From positions 62,001 to 126,000 of the forward strand of contig JBGCGB010000013.1 in assembly GCA_045110335.1 (NCBI GenBank): a stretch of 64,000 nt of DNA, read 5' to 3'. Source of the stretch: CALBPI01 sp045110335. Its GTDB lineage: Bacteria > Pseudomonadota > Gammaproteobacteria > Steroidobacterales > Woeseiaceae. The notes under the pieces were generated by a model, which had not been told where the DNA came from, made no database searches, and saw nothing but the letters and a program-made list of their open reading frames with translations. A program made the translations under genes and the position numbers. Every line of letters begins with the position of its first letter. Position 1 is the first letter of the stretch. Below are positions 16,133-25,030 of this stretch, one piece after another.

Positions 16133-16588
16133 CTAGAAAATACCGGCGTCGACGCCAGCGGCAAGCGTTTGGGCGAGATCAGCAACTTTTTCTTCAAAAT
16201 CAGCGTGATAGCTACCCTGGAGCACGCAGGTTTCTTGAATTGCCCGCCAACGCAAGCCCGACGTCATCCGGGAAATCGCCGCGACGCTCCCCGCTCCGTC
16301 AATACCGGCCCGCACATAGGCGGCGAAAGGCAGCCCTTCAGTTTGATGTTCGCAGGGATAATAGATGCGCTCGAAAAAGTCTTTCGTGAGCCCGGCGATT
16401 GAGCCGAAATTTTCGGTTGTGCCTAGCAACAAGCCATCGCAAGCGAGCACGTCGTCAACGGTTGCCGTCAAACTATCGCAACTAATGAGCGTGACATCCG
16501 GAACCTTCCGAACTGCCGCAATCGCCGTGTCGCTCAGAGTTCGTGTGTTTGATGAAGGACTGTGATGGACGAAAAGAATCTTGGCCAT
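16133..16588 (-). CDS. Flavodoxin-fold NAD(P)H-dependent oxidoreductase
   Basis: A 151-residue flavoprotein of the NADPH-dependent FMN reductase/WrbA-like group. It starts with the FMN-phosphate loop ILFVHHSPSSNTRTL and has LLLGTTENFGSIAGLTKDFFER, the isoalloxazine-binding turn, and AAYVRAGIDGAG. Family members reduce quinones, flavins or nitro compounds; the substrate cannot be told. The gene stands between the GGDEF/EAL gene and the 43-residue ORF on the same strand, with no visible operon partner. Confidence 0.85.
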   Translation of the reverse strand: MAKILFVHHSPSSNTRTLSDTAIAAVRKVPDVTLISCDSLTATVDDVLACDGLLLGTTENFGSIAGLTKDFFERIYYPCEHQTEGLPFAAYVRAGIDGAGSVAAISRMTSGLRWRAIQETCVLQGSYHADFEEKVADLAQTLAAGVDAGIF

Positions 16589-16643
16589 AGATACATACCA
16601 TACCGAAATTCATCGGGACGCAAGTATCCGCATGACAGCGACG

Positions 16644-18527
16644 TCAAGAGATCTGTTTGCCGCGTGCTTCCAATCGATTGGTAATGTCGACGATCGATGC
16701 GCCAGCGTTGCCGGTCAGCTCATCCAATACTTGCTGCAGCGGTCTCGGACGACCCAACAGAAAGCCTTGCGCATAGTCGACGTCCAGTCTCTCAAGCCCG
16801 GTTTTGACCGCCTCGGTTTCGACAAACTCGGCAACGGTATCCAACTCCATAACGCGAGCCACTTGCGAGATCGCGGCCACCATCGACTCTGCCACCTTAC
16901 TGGTCGCGAGCTCCTTAACGAAACTGCCGTCGATCTTTAATATGTCCACGGGCATGTCGCGTAGATAGGCGAACGAACTTAGACCCGCGCCGAAGTCGTC
17001 CAGTGCAAACCGGCAACCGATACCGCGCATCGCATTCATGAATTGAATCGCTGCCTCACGATTCGCAATCGCCGCCGTCTCGGTGATCTCAAAACATAAC
17101 TGCCCCGGCTGAAGCCCGCTCGACTGGACCATATCCGCAACGTATTGATGAAAGGCCGGGTCGCCGAGCGATTGGCCAGAAAGATTGATGGCAAAGGCCA
17201 TGTCCGCCACGGCCAGCTCGCTATCAATCGCGTCAATTTGCTCGAAGAAGCGTTTCAAGACGAATCGATCGAGCTTGGGCATCAATTGAAACTGTTCCGC
17301 CGCCTCAAAAAACTGGTCCGGCAGCAATACCTCACCACTTTGACCTCGCATGCGCAGCAAGACTTCATAGTGGCTAGCGAAGGCACTATTGCCGGATTTC
17401 AAGGCAACGATGGGCTGCGCATCCAATACAAACTCTTCCGCTGCAATAGCGTCTTGTAGTCTTGAAAACAACTGAAGACTGTCGACGCGACGAACGATAC
17501 TCTTATCGTCTTCGTCATAAGTTGCGACCCGATCTCGACCATGGTCTTTCGCTTTGTCGCAGGCCAATCTCGCAGCCACCAACGGACTCTCATCGTGGCC
17601 GCGGTAATCATTCAGCCCGACCAGACCGGCGCTAACCGTAATGGGAATCGATTGATCACCACGCAGATAGACGAGCTCATGGCAACGCGTTCTCACAGAC
17701 TCGGCGAATTGCATGCCTGATTCGACATCTCTAAATCGCAGTAACGCTGCGAACTTGTCGCCACTAATTCTGCCAAGCGATGCCCCCGACGGCGCAAGCT
17801 CCTGAAAAAGTTTCGCAAATCGTACGAGGACGTCATCCCCGGCAGCGGAGTCAAACGTGTCGTTGACCATCTGCAGTTGATCAATATCAAAATAGGCCAG
17901 GCAGTGAGCGTCCTGCCCCATCGTTAATTCCGCCGAGGAAGCCTCGAGCACCGACATGAAATCATCCCGCTTCATCAGACCGGTTAGGCCATCATAGCTT
18001 TCGTCGATCACACGTTGCGCAAGCCGCGCGACGTGCAGAATTTGTCGGTCAATCGTGTTCGCCAAAGCATGGCCATCGACCTGGCAAAAAGTCGCCAGCA
18101 CGCCGTTCGCCTCATCACTCTGATCTCGAAGCGGCTGCAGCACTAGTTGATAGTCACTAGGATTGCCGCGAGCGCCGGGTGGGAGCTTTGGCAGTTGCAA
18201 AACAACAGGTCGCTCGGAGCGCGAGTATCGCGGGTACAATCGACGCATCATTTTTTCGTCCAATCGACGACGATCGACCCCGTTCCAACTGCTGTGAGTG
18301 ACGCTGATGCGGATGTTTTTGGCAGGCACCAGTAGCACGCTGTAACTCATGTTCAGGAAACGAGTCAGCTCGCCCACGAGCCGAGCCAATTTGGCTTGAC
18401 CATGCGGGGCTTCATCAATTTTTTGTTCCAGTGCATAAAGCCAGTCGAGTTCGTTTCTCGCACGCTTCAGCTTTACCTGAATCTGCGAACTTTCAGACGG
18501 CGCTACCGGAAAAATGTCAGAGGTCAT
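16644..18527 (-). CDS. Cyclic-di-GMP protein with GAF-like, degenerate GGDEF and EAL domains
   Basis: A soluble 627-residue signalling protein. The start is the ATG at 18527, with GGTGAG seven bases upstream, not the frame's first codon. Order: short coiled coil and GAF-like N terminus (to about 175), GGDEF domain (about 180-340), EAL domain (about 355-615). The GGDEF signature reads SGDKF, so cyclase activity is unlikely. EAL residues are mostly intact: EVLLRMR, INLSGQ, EITET, DDFGAGLSSF, LKIDGSFV and AEFVE. The protein is therefore predicted to be a c-di-GMP phosphodiesterase whose GGDEF domain may act as a GTP or c-di-GMP sensor. No membrane span, so it is cytoplasmic. Confidence 0.9.
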   Translation of the reverse strand: MTSDIFPVAPSESSQIQVKLKRARNELDWLYALEQKIDEAPHGQAKLARLVGELTRFLNMSYSVLLVPAKNIRISVTHSSWNGVDRRRLDEKMMRRLYPRYSRSERPVVLQLPKLPPGARGNPSDYQLVLQPLRDQSDEANGVLATFCQVDGHALANTIDRQILHVARLAQRVIDESYDGLTGLMKRDDFMSVLEASSAELTMGQDAHCLAYFDIDQLQMVNDTFDSAAGDDVLVRFAKLFQELAPSGASLGRISGDKFAALLRFRDVESGMQFAESVRTRCHELVYLRGDQSIPITVSAGLVGLNDYRGHDESPLVAARLACDKAKDHGRDRVATYDEDDKSIVRRVDSLQLFSRLQDAIAAEEFVLDAQPIVALKSGNSAFASHYEVLLRMRGQSGEVLLPDQFFEAAEQFQLMPKLDRFVLKRFFEQIDAIDSELAVADMAFAINLSGQSLGDPAFHQYVADMVQSSGLQPGQLCFEITETAAIANREAAIQFMNAMRGIGCRFALDDFGAGLSSFAYLRDMPVDILKIDGSFVKELATSKVAESMVAAISQVARVMELDTVAEFVETEAVKTGLERLDVDYAQGFLLGRPRPLQQVLDELTGNAGASIVDITNRLEARGKQIS

Positions 18528-18654
18528 AATGTGCTCACCAGCGTCGGCAGCTGGCAACGATCATTGCGCCATGCGGTCCGACAAGCACAAATACTAGAAA
18601 ATTTTTGTAGCGGTTACCGTGACCGGCGTCTCAACGGCCAAGATGGGCAGCAAA

Positions 18655-19272
18655 TCAGTAGATTCGGAATCCGCCGTGGCGTTTACGACTTCGACTATCG
18701 ATCCACCAGAAACCGGCCGCAAAACCGATGATCAGCGCGATGAGCACTGCACCTAGCGCCATGGGCCACGGCAAGCTGAAACCATAAAGTTTCATTTTTT
18801 GTTCGAAGTCAGCATTCGCTTCGCTGACCTCTGACACACGCTCCTGCAGTCCGGTGTTTGCCGCATTGGCCTCCTGTAAAGCGGTCTCCAGGCTATTAAT
18901 GCGTTCAGCCGAGCCACTGAAATCTGCCGTCACAGCGTCGAGTTGCACTTGTGCCGCGTCTGCGCGCGTGCGCATCTCCTCTACAATCAATCGAGCTGGC
19001 TTCTCATCAACGAGATAAGCCGCTTTGACATAACCTGTTGTACCGTCGGGAAGACGAACTTGTGCATAACTTCTGTCACGGCTAATGATCCGCATCTCCT
19101 GCCCGCTCTCGAGCGATCGGAATGCACGATCCGACGTATCTTCTGCCGCGTGCAATCCAAGCCTCAGCACGTCGGTGACATAGGCTGTCTGCTCTTGGGC
19201 GCTCGCCGGCCCACCGACCGTAATCAAGGCAGCAAGCACTATCCCAAGTGATCCAACGGTACTGTGTTTCAT
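18655..19272 (-). CDS. TIGR04211-type SH3 domain protein (YgiM-like)
   Basis: A 205-residue envelope protein: signal peptide (to about residue 25, GGPASA), a bacterial SH3 domain (about 27-90, AYVTDVLRLGLHAAEDTSD and VRLPDGTTGYVKAAYL), a coiled coil (about 95-160) and a C-terminal span (LPWPMALGAVLIALIIGF) followed by a basic tail. This is the layout of YgiM and relatives, periplasmic coiled-coil proteins anchored at the C terminus. Its ATG overlaps the stop of the upstream PBP4 gene by four bases, so the two are coupled; a cell-wall role is inferred from that pairing. Confidence 0.88.
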   Translation of the reverse strand: MKHSTVGSLGIVLAALITVGGPASAQEQTAYVTDVLRLGLHAAEDTSDRAFRSLESGQEMRIISRDRSYAQVRLPDGTTGYVKAAYLVDEKPARLIVEEMRTRADAAQVQLDAVTADFSGSAERINSLETALQEANAANTGLQERVSEVSEANADFEQKMKLYGFSLPWPMALGAVLIALIIGFAAGFWWIDSRSRKRHGGFRIY

Positions 19273-20798
19273 GGTGCCACTTCCTTCGATTGAGACGCGG
19301 CAATGCCTTTTGCAGCGCGTGGTATTGAGGCGGTTTGGTCATGAGTGTACAGCCAGCGCAAGATCGCGTCCTGTACGGCTTCACCGCCACCGCGATGCAC
19401 ACCTTTATCATTGTGCAAAATCGATAACGCGTAACGCTGTCCGTTTCTGGCTGTCATGTAACCTGCCAACGCCGTCACGTCGTCCAGGCGTCCGGTTTTG
19501 AGATGCGCACGACCGGTCAACATGCCACTCTTGTGCCGACGACGGAACGTGCCATCGGTGCCCACGAGCGACAACGAAGACACGAACTCCGGCATAAACG
19601 GACTACGCCATGCATGCTGCAATAGACCAACCATTTCTGTCGCTGTCATTCTCGCCTCTCGCGACAGCCCGGCACCATTGTCGATCACCAGATTATCCAA
19701 AGACAAGGATTGATCCAGCGCCCACGCGTCAATCGCTCGCCGCGCCTTTTCGACTGTTGCCGGAGCGCCAAAGTAGTGCGCACCCAGCGTCAGGAAGACC
19801 TGTCGCGTCATTACGTTGTTTGAGTGTTTATTGATCAACCTGATGACTTCGCTGAACGGACGCGAACGCCAGCTGAGAAAAGGTTCTTCAGTGTCGGCTA
19901 CTTGTGCGGATTGATAACCACCGGTCAACTCACCACCCAGCAATGACCATTGGCGCGCGATCAAGCCAAATGCGTACGCTTGATGCGATAACAACGTTCT
20001 GCCTAGCGAGTAACGCTTGCACCCTGATGGGAAGTTACCGCTGAAACGCACGCGTTCACCGTTGGTTTCCGCATCAATACGGATACCGCGAAGATATCCT
20101 CGGCACCGGCCACGAACCAGCTTGAGCTGGTTGTCGATATCTAGGTTTTCAAGCTCAGGCAGTGTCGTAACACGAACGGTGTTGTTGCTTTCATCCGGCT
20201 CGAAGAAAAATCGGATGACCTTAAAGTTAACAAGGAGCGCATCCGGGGAAACGTTGTATGCCCGCAATGGTTCATTATCGAAAGCCGCCGGATCTTCGAC
20301 GGGAATTTCAAAGAAACTGGTATCAAAAATGATGTCGCCATCAATTTTCTGAATCCCGCGGCGGCGTAACTCGGTCAGCAACTGCCATAGAGTTTCCGCC
20401 ACCAGGTAAGGGTCACCGCCACCACGCAAAGCGAGATCACCGGACAATACGCCGGCTTCGTCAACTTCGCCCAACAAGAACACATCCGTACTCCACGTAT
20501 GCCCGGGCGACAAAGAAGACAAGGCTGCATAAGTCGTCACGAGTTTCATGGTCGAGGCTGGGTTCAATGCGAGTGTCGATTGATGGTCCAGCACCGCATC
20601 ACCGGAATTCAATGCCTCAATGCGCACGCTTAAGCCTTTTTCGGAAAGGTCAAACCGCTCCAATGTTCGCACGACGGCCGGAGGAAGATCCGTTGCGCTA
20701 GCTTCAAACCCGATACCGCTTATAATCAAAAAAACGAGCATTGAGCCAACGACTCGTCTCGCCCGTTCCGTGGGTCCGGATTGCAGAATGCCCGACAT
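19269..20798 (-). CDS. dacB: D-Ala-D-Ala carboxypeptidase/endopeptidase (PBP4, S13)
   Basis: Periplasmic penicillin-binding protein 4 trims pentapeptides and cleaves D-Ala-mDAP cross-links. The 509-residue protein has a signal peptide (to about 36) and the three active-site motifs: STMK (Ser82, Lys85), SNN in NKHSNNVMTRQ, and KTG in LKTGRLDDVTALAGYM. The long insertion between the first two motifs is the S13 family mark. The 3' end overlaps the SH3 protein gene (ATGA). It is divergent from the DUF3187 gene with about 50 bases between starts. Confidence 0.95.
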   Translation of the reverse strand: MSGILQSGPTERARRVVGSMLVFLIISGIGFEASATDLPPAVVRTLERFDLSEKGLSVRIEALNSGDAVLDHQSTLALNPASTMKLVTTYAALSSLSPGHTWSTDVFLLGEVDEAGVLSGDLALRGGGDPYLVAETLWQLLTELRRRGIQKIDGDIIFDTSFFEIPVEDPAAFDNEPLRAYNVSPDALLVNFKVIRFFFEPDESNNTVRVTTLPELENLDIDNQLKLVRGRCRGYLRGIRIDAETNGERVRFSGNFPSGCKRYSLGRTLLSHQAYAFGLIARQWSLLGGELTGGYQSAQVADTEEPFLSWRSRPFSEVIRLINKHSNNVMTRQVFLTLGAHYFGAPATVEKARRAIDAWALDQSLSLDNLVIDNGAGLSREARMTATEMVGLLQHAWRSPFMPEFVSSLSLVGTDGTFRRRHKSGMLTGRAHLKTGRLDDVTALAGYMTARNGQRYALSILHNDKGVHRGGGEAVQDAILRWLYTHDQTASIPRAAKGIAASQSKEVAP

Positions 20799-20850
20799 AG
20801 GATGACCTTACTTGTTTAACTTAAGCCATTATCCTGAGGCCGCTCGAAAG

Positions 20851-21846
20851 ATGCAAAACGCGATGCCCTATCGATACCATATCCATGCGAGCGCGCTGCT
20901 CGTGCTCATAGCGAGTGTTGGCACCAGTAATGCGCGAGCACAGGACTTTTTGGAGAACGAACCTAACCTGAAACCAACAACGGGGCTGTTTATGACCATG
21001 GCGCCGGTACTACGCGAGCGCCAGTGGACGATTGACACTATTGTCGCGAGCCAAGCTGCACGCGAGACCCGTGGCCAAAGCAGCGCCCTGTTCGATGGCG
21101 AAACGACACAATATCGACTCGGCGGGAACTTTGCCGTCACTGACCAGCTTCGCGTGGGCTTCTCCGCACAATACCGCACGCATCGGAGCGGTCAGCTAGA
21201 CCCATTCATTGACAGTTGGCACAAAGCATTTGGACTGCCGGAAGGTATTCGCGACGACCGACCGCGAGATGCGCTGGACTTTCAATGGACCGAACGGGGC
21301 ACTGACGTCATCAACCTGTCTGACCGACAAAAGGGCTTCGGTGATACGCATCTGCATGCAAGCTATCGACTGAGTGCCCAGAACGAAGATCAGGGTAGTT
21401 GGTTCGTCGCTGGCGCGATCAAGCTTGGCACTGGCGATAGCGACCGATTAACCGGAAGCGGGCGCACTGATATCGGTGTAACGCTTCAGTATCGAAGCGC
21501 CGCGCAACCCAACCGAAGGTGGCTTTGGAATGCGAGCGTTGGCAGCGTGTGGCTTGGCGACGCGGACCTCAACGCATTCGATCAGCGATCCGTCCTTTTC
21601 AATGGGCAGGTATCCTTGATCTTGAAAGTCACGAAGAACTTTTCGCTGGGCGCCCGTTTGCAAGCCCACTCAGCCGTCGCACAGTCCGAGCTCAGCATGA
21701 TTGGCGACCCTGTCGCCCAGCTGGTCACCGGCGGTGAGTGGCGATTCCGGAAACAAACGGCGTTACGAATCACGGTGGCCGAAGATGTCATTGTCGAACA
21801 CAGCCCGGATGTGACTTTTAAGCTCGGACTCGCGCACGCCTTCTAG
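20851..21846 (+). CDS. DUF3187 outer-membrane protein
   Basis: A 331-residue exported protein of the DUF3187 family, recognisable by NLKPTTGLFMTMAPVLRERQW after the signal peptide, PEGIRDDRPRDAL and FGDTHLHASYRL. Alternating hydrophobic strands and a terminal Phe (GLAHAF) fit an outer-membrane beta barrel. The ATG at 20851 is used; the frame opens earlier at a TTG without signal-peptide sense. Function unknown. The gene overlaps the convergent TVP38 gene by four bases. Confidence 0.82.
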   Translation: MQNAMPYRYHIHASALLVLIASVGTSNARAQDFLENEPNLKPTTGLFMTMAPVLRERQWTIDTIVASQAARETRGQSSALFDGETTQYRLGGNFAVTDQLRVGFSAQYRTHRSGQLDPFIDSWHKAFGLPEGIRDDRPRDALDFQWTERGTDVINLSDRQKGFGDTHLHASYRLSAQNEDQGSWFVAGAIKLGTGDSDRLTGSGRTDIGVTLQYRSAAQPNRRWLWNASVGSVWLGDADLNAFDQRSVLFNGQVSLILKVTKNFSLGARLQAHSAVAQSELSMIGDPVAQLVTGGEWRFRKQTALRITVAEDVIVEHSPDVTFKLGLAHAF

Positions 21847-22565
21847 GCAGTCTCATCCAACGACTCTTTCAAAATACGCGTGGCAGTGCGCTGAATAATC
21901 ACGAGCGCTGCAATCAGAATGACGACGCCAACGACGGCAACGACCTGACCCAGTGGGCCGCTTAACCCGCTGCCTTGTGTCAACGCCTCGATGTCGTTAG
22001 CTGCGGCGCCGAGATAAGCGAACAGCAAAACAGGCGGCAACATGCCGACAGCCGTCCAGATAAAGAAATCCCAATGCCGCACACGAGTCACACTGAATGC
22101 ATAGTTGAGTACGTTGTAAGGCAACAGCATCGACAAGCGAGTCAGCAAAACGATCAATCCGCCTTTCTGATCAATAGCCCGATCGATCGCGTCAAATTTC
22201 GGATTGCTAGCAACCAGTCCGGCGACCTGTTTTCTGGCAAAAGTAGAGCCCACCAAAAAAGCCGCGCTGGCGGCCAGCGGCGTGGCGATTGCTGCCAACG
22301 CACCGCCCCAAAGGAAACCGAACAAATAGCCGCCACTCATGAACAACAGTGAGCCCGGCACCATCAAACATGCCGCAACGATGAATACAGCAATGTAAAT
22401 TGCCCGACCTTCCCAGACATGCACTTCACTCCACGCTTGCGCCTGCTGCAACCAGGCTTCGAGCGGCAGCGTCCATACTGAAATGATCATCACCAGCAAG
22501 AAAATTCCGATGATGACTAACCTTTGTTTACCGGCTTTTGCGCCGTCACTGTTCTCTGTATTCAT
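21843..22565 (-). CDS. TVP38/TMEM64 (VTT domain) membrane protein
   Basis: A 240-residue polytopic protein of the DedA-like VTT superfamily, which includes lipid scramblases and proteins for membrane homeostasis. Visible marks: N-terminal span, GSLLFMSGGYLFGFLWGG, the conserved FLVGSTFARK and LLTRLSMLLPYNVLNYAFSVTRV re-entrant segment, and GMLPPVLLFAYLGA. The ATG at 22565 (MNTENSDGAKAGKQR) gives a cytosolic N terminus; upstream starts in the frame would overlap the fasciclin promoter. Divergent from the fasciclin gene. Substrate unknown. Confidence 0.88.
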   Translation of the reverse strand: MNTENSDGAKAGKQRLVIIGIFLLVMIISVWTLPLEAWLQQAQAWSEVHVWEGRAIYIAVFIVAACLMVPGSLLFMSGGYLFGFLWGGALAAIATPLAASAAFLVGSTFARKQVAGLVASNPKFDAIDRAIDQKGGLIVLLTRLSMLLPYNVLNYAFSVTRVRHWDFFIWTAVGMLPPVLLFAYLGAAANDIEALTQGSGLSGPLGQVVAVVGVVILIAALVIIQRTATRILKESLDETA

Positions 22566-22603
22566 CGCGATAGCATAACAACAAAATGATTTCGTGCCTC
22601 TCT

Positions 22604-22630
22604 GCATCCAGTTCTTCGCCGACGTCGAAA
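22604..22630 (+). promoter_or_regulatory. Candidate SigK-type ECF promoter before the fasciclin gene
   Basis: GCATCC (22604-22609), 16 bases, CGAAA (22626-22630). Mycobacterial SigK recognises, as I recall, CCATCC-N16..17-CGAAT, and the ECF factor encoded two genes downstream is SigK-like. The predicted start near 22637 leaves a leader of about 50 bases with AGGAG before the fasciclin ATG. Motif match is by eye only. Confidence 0.5.
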
Positions 22631-22685
22631 GCATTAGTACCTCGGCGCTGAGGACAACTTCCCTCAAACTAGGAGATCAACAATC

Positions 22686-23507
22686 ATGTCCTCAAAAATC
22701 ATGCAGCAGCTCGCGCTGCTAACTGCAACCGCAGTGCTCACCTTTGGCACTACCAATGCGTCCGCTGGTCATCATGAAGAGAAAGCGATGACGCAGAACA
22801 TCGTCGCGACCGCACAATCGGCCGGTCAATTCGAAACACTGATCGCTGCCGCTTCCGCAGCAGGTTTAGCCGACGTATTAGCTAACGACGGCCCCTTTAC
22901 CGTATTCGCACCAACCGACGCTGCATTCGCAGCGCTGCCTGACGGCACGGTAGCATCTTTGCTGGAACCCGCGAACAAAGATAAGTTGGCTCGCATCCTT
23001 AAGTTCCATGTGCTTGCGGGTAAAGTCGGTAGCGGTGCGCTAGCTGATGGTATTAGCGTCGATACGTTGGCCAACGCACCAGCCGGTATCGCCGCCAGCG
23101 AGGGCGGATTCACGATCGAAGGCGCGAGCATCGTCGCGACCGATATCGAAGCCAGCAACGGCGTCATTCATGTCATCGACCGCGTCATCCTGCCGCCCGA
23201 AACCATGTCAGCGGTTCGACCTGCCAGAGCAGTGATTGATCGGGCTATTGAAGCCGGCGTACCCATGTTTAATCATGGCAATGCAGATGCGACAGCGGCA
23301 ATCTATCGCACAGCAGCCGAGAACCTTTTGCTGTTTTCCAATGCGGCAGACCTGTCCAAAGTAGCCGTGATGCGACTTGAGCAGGGCTTGAAGCGCGCCG
23401 ATGCGCAAAGTGATGCACGCAGCCAAGCCTGGACACTTCGATACGCATTGGACGACGTGCGGTCAGAGCTCGTCAATGAGCCAATGCAAGCCATGGCAGC
23501 CAACTAG
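22686..23507 (+). CDS. Exported fasciclin (FAS1) domain protein
   Basis: A 273-residue secreted protein: signal peptide (to about 28, TNASA), then one FAS1 domain (about 42-170) with the H1 motif GPFTVFAPTDAAFAAL and the H2/YH region NGVIHVIDRVILPP. After it comes a helical C-terminal extension of about 100 residues with no clear relatives. FAS1 domains mediate adhesion or bind small ligands. AGGAG lies nine bases before the ATG. A sigma factor and RskA-type anti-sigma follow about 100 bases downstream; the same three-part neighbourhood (FAS1 proteins under SigK/RskA) is known from mycobacteria, pointing to control by this sigma factor. Confidence 0.92.
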   Translation: MSSKIMQQLALLTATAVLTFGTTNASAGHHEEKAMTQNIVATAQSAGQFETLIAAASAAGLADVLANDGPFTVFAPTDAAFAALPDGTVASLLEPANKDKLARILKFHVLAGKVGSGALADGISVDTLANAPAGIAASEGGFTIEGASIVATDIEASNGVIHVIDRVILPPETMSAVRPARAVIDRAIEAGVPMFNHGNADATAAIYRTAAENLLLFSNAADLSKVAVMRLEQGLKRADAQSDARSQAWTLRYALDDVRSELVNEPMQAMAAN

Positions 23508-23613
23508 GGCAACGGCGGTGTCGCTTGCAAACCCACAACAAACGCACTACCGTCGCTCCGCGGCGGTAGTGCGCATTAACGCCAGATCCGCCACACCTGT
23601 TAGAGGGCAATTT

Positions 23614-24177
23614 GTGAGCAACGAAACATCGATCCTTCAACGCATCGCTCGCGGCGAACAAGCCGCGATGAACGAATGCGTTGACCAGTTTGGCGGCCTG
23701 ATCTGGTCATTGGCCAGACGGCTATCACCGAACTCGGCCGACGCCGAGGATGCCGTGCAAGAGGTGTTTCTGGAGATCTGGCGATTCGCTGATCGGTTCG
23801 ATGCAAGCAAGGCTAGCGAAACGACTTTTGTCGCGATGCTCGCGCGACGTCGATTGATTGACCGACTGAGAAAGCACGGACGACAACCGGTCGAAGAACT
23901 TTTTGAAGAAGAACAGACGGCCGCGCCCTCGGCGGAGAATGCCGCAGAGGTGAGCAGCGAGGTCACGCGCATTGCTGAAGCAATGCAGACGATGAAACCT
24001 GAGCAAAGGCAGGCGCTCAAGTTGTCGGCGTGGATGGGCATGTCACATGCTGATATTGCCGAGACAATGGACCTGCCATTGGGAACCGTCAAAAGCCATA
24101 TTAGAAGAGGCTTAACGACACTGCGGGACGACCTCGGCCTCACTGCGCTAGCGGCGGCGGAAGGGACACGAACATGA
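23614..24177 (+). CDS. ECF RNA polymerase sigma factor, SigK-like
   Basis: A 187-residue group 4 sigma factor. Region 2 reads DAEDAVQEVFLEIWRFADRFD, region 4 holds KPEQRQALKLSAWMGMSHADIAETMDLPLGTVKSHIRRGLTTLR. I place the start at a GTG (23614), because GAGGG lies about seven bases upstream and the protein then starts MSNETSILQRIARGEQ; the open frame runs back into the fasciclin gene but that part looks non-coding. The stop overlaps the anti-sigma ATG by four bases. Pairing with an RskA-domain anti-sigma factor places it near the SigK/ECF19 group. Confidence 0.92.
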   Translation: MSNETSILQRIARGEQAAMNECVDQFGGLIWSLARRLSPNSADAEDAVQEVFLEIWRFADRFDASKASETTFVAMLARRRLIDRLRKHGRQPVEELFEEEQTAAPSAENAAEVSSEVTRIAEAMQTMKPEQRQALKLSAWMGMSHADIAETMDLPLGTVKSHIRRGLTTLRDDLGLTALAAAEGTRT

Positions 24178-24989
24178 AAAACAACACAACAGATACATTA
24201 GATCGTTTCATTGATACAGCGTTGTCGGGCACGCTGACCGATGATGCTGACATCGAAGCACTTGCCAAAGCGGCGGGCTTTGCGTCTGCAGAGGAAATGG
24301 CCTTGCAGTTTGAACTGACAGCGGCGGACGTTATGGTCGCAACCAATGAAAATGGCATCGACGCCATGCCCGACCGTCTACGGGAAAAAGTACTGGTCGA
24401 GTCAACGCAGTTTGCAAAGGCACCGGAAGCTACCGTCACGAATATTCAAACGCGTCGGACAGCTGAAACACGTGATGCAAGCACTAGCGGCGCTAGCCAA
24501 TATATTGGTTGGGCCGCCGCTGCCGCGTTGCTGGTTGCGCTCATTTTCAAGCCATCAGAGGAAGCGGCGACAGTGGTGCCAGAAGTGCCGGTAGTCGTCA
24601 CTGCGACGGAATCACGTGAAGTACTGATGGCGGCAGAAGGCACCGTAACATTGCCCTGGAACAGGCCGGAAACCATTGGTTATGAGTCTGTTACCGGCGA
24701 CGTCGTCTGGAACAACGATCAACAGCGTGGTTTTCTTCGATTACAAAACCTACAGGCGAACAACCCGCTGGTCAGCCAGTATCAACTCTGGATCGTTGAC
24801 CCGGAAAGAGACTCAAACCCCGTCGATGGCGGTGTATTTGATATCCCGAGAGACGTGTCCGAGATCGTTATTCCGATCGATGCGAAACTTCCGATTTTGA
24901 ATCCAGCGGCGTTTGCGATCACTTCCGAACGGCCCGGTGGAGTCGTCGTATCGGACGGGCCACTGCTTATCGTTGCGGCTGCAGGCTAA
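24174..24989 (+). CDS. RskA-like membrane anti-sigma factor
   Basis: A 271-residue single-span protein. The N-terminal cytosolic part (1-105) would bind the sigma factor; unlike zinc anti-sigma factors it has no HXXXCXXC. One span (YIGWAAAAALLVALIF, about 110-125) leads to an extracytoplasmic RskA domain with GFLRLQNLQANNPLVSQYQ, LWIVDP and GGVFDIP. In mycobacteria RskA is degraded by regulated proteolysis to free SigK. Overlap of four bases with the sigma gene implies coupled translation. Confidence 0.9.
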   Translation: MKNNTTDTLDRFIDTALSGTLTDDADIEALAKAAGFASAEEMALQFELTAADVMVATNENGIDAMPDRLREKVLVESTQFAKAPEATVTNIQTRRTAETRDASTSGASQYIGWAAAAALLVALIFKPSEEAATVVPEVPVVVTATESREVLMAAEGTVTLPWNRPETIGYESVTGDVVWNNDQQRGFLRLQNLQANNPLVSQYQLWIVDPERDSNPVDGGVFDIPRDVSEIVIPIDAKLPILNPAAFAITSERPGGVVVSDGPLLIVAAAG

Positions 24990-25030
24990 GTGCTTTCTAG
25001 TTGGCGTTTGACCGGACGTTCAGCGAGATT

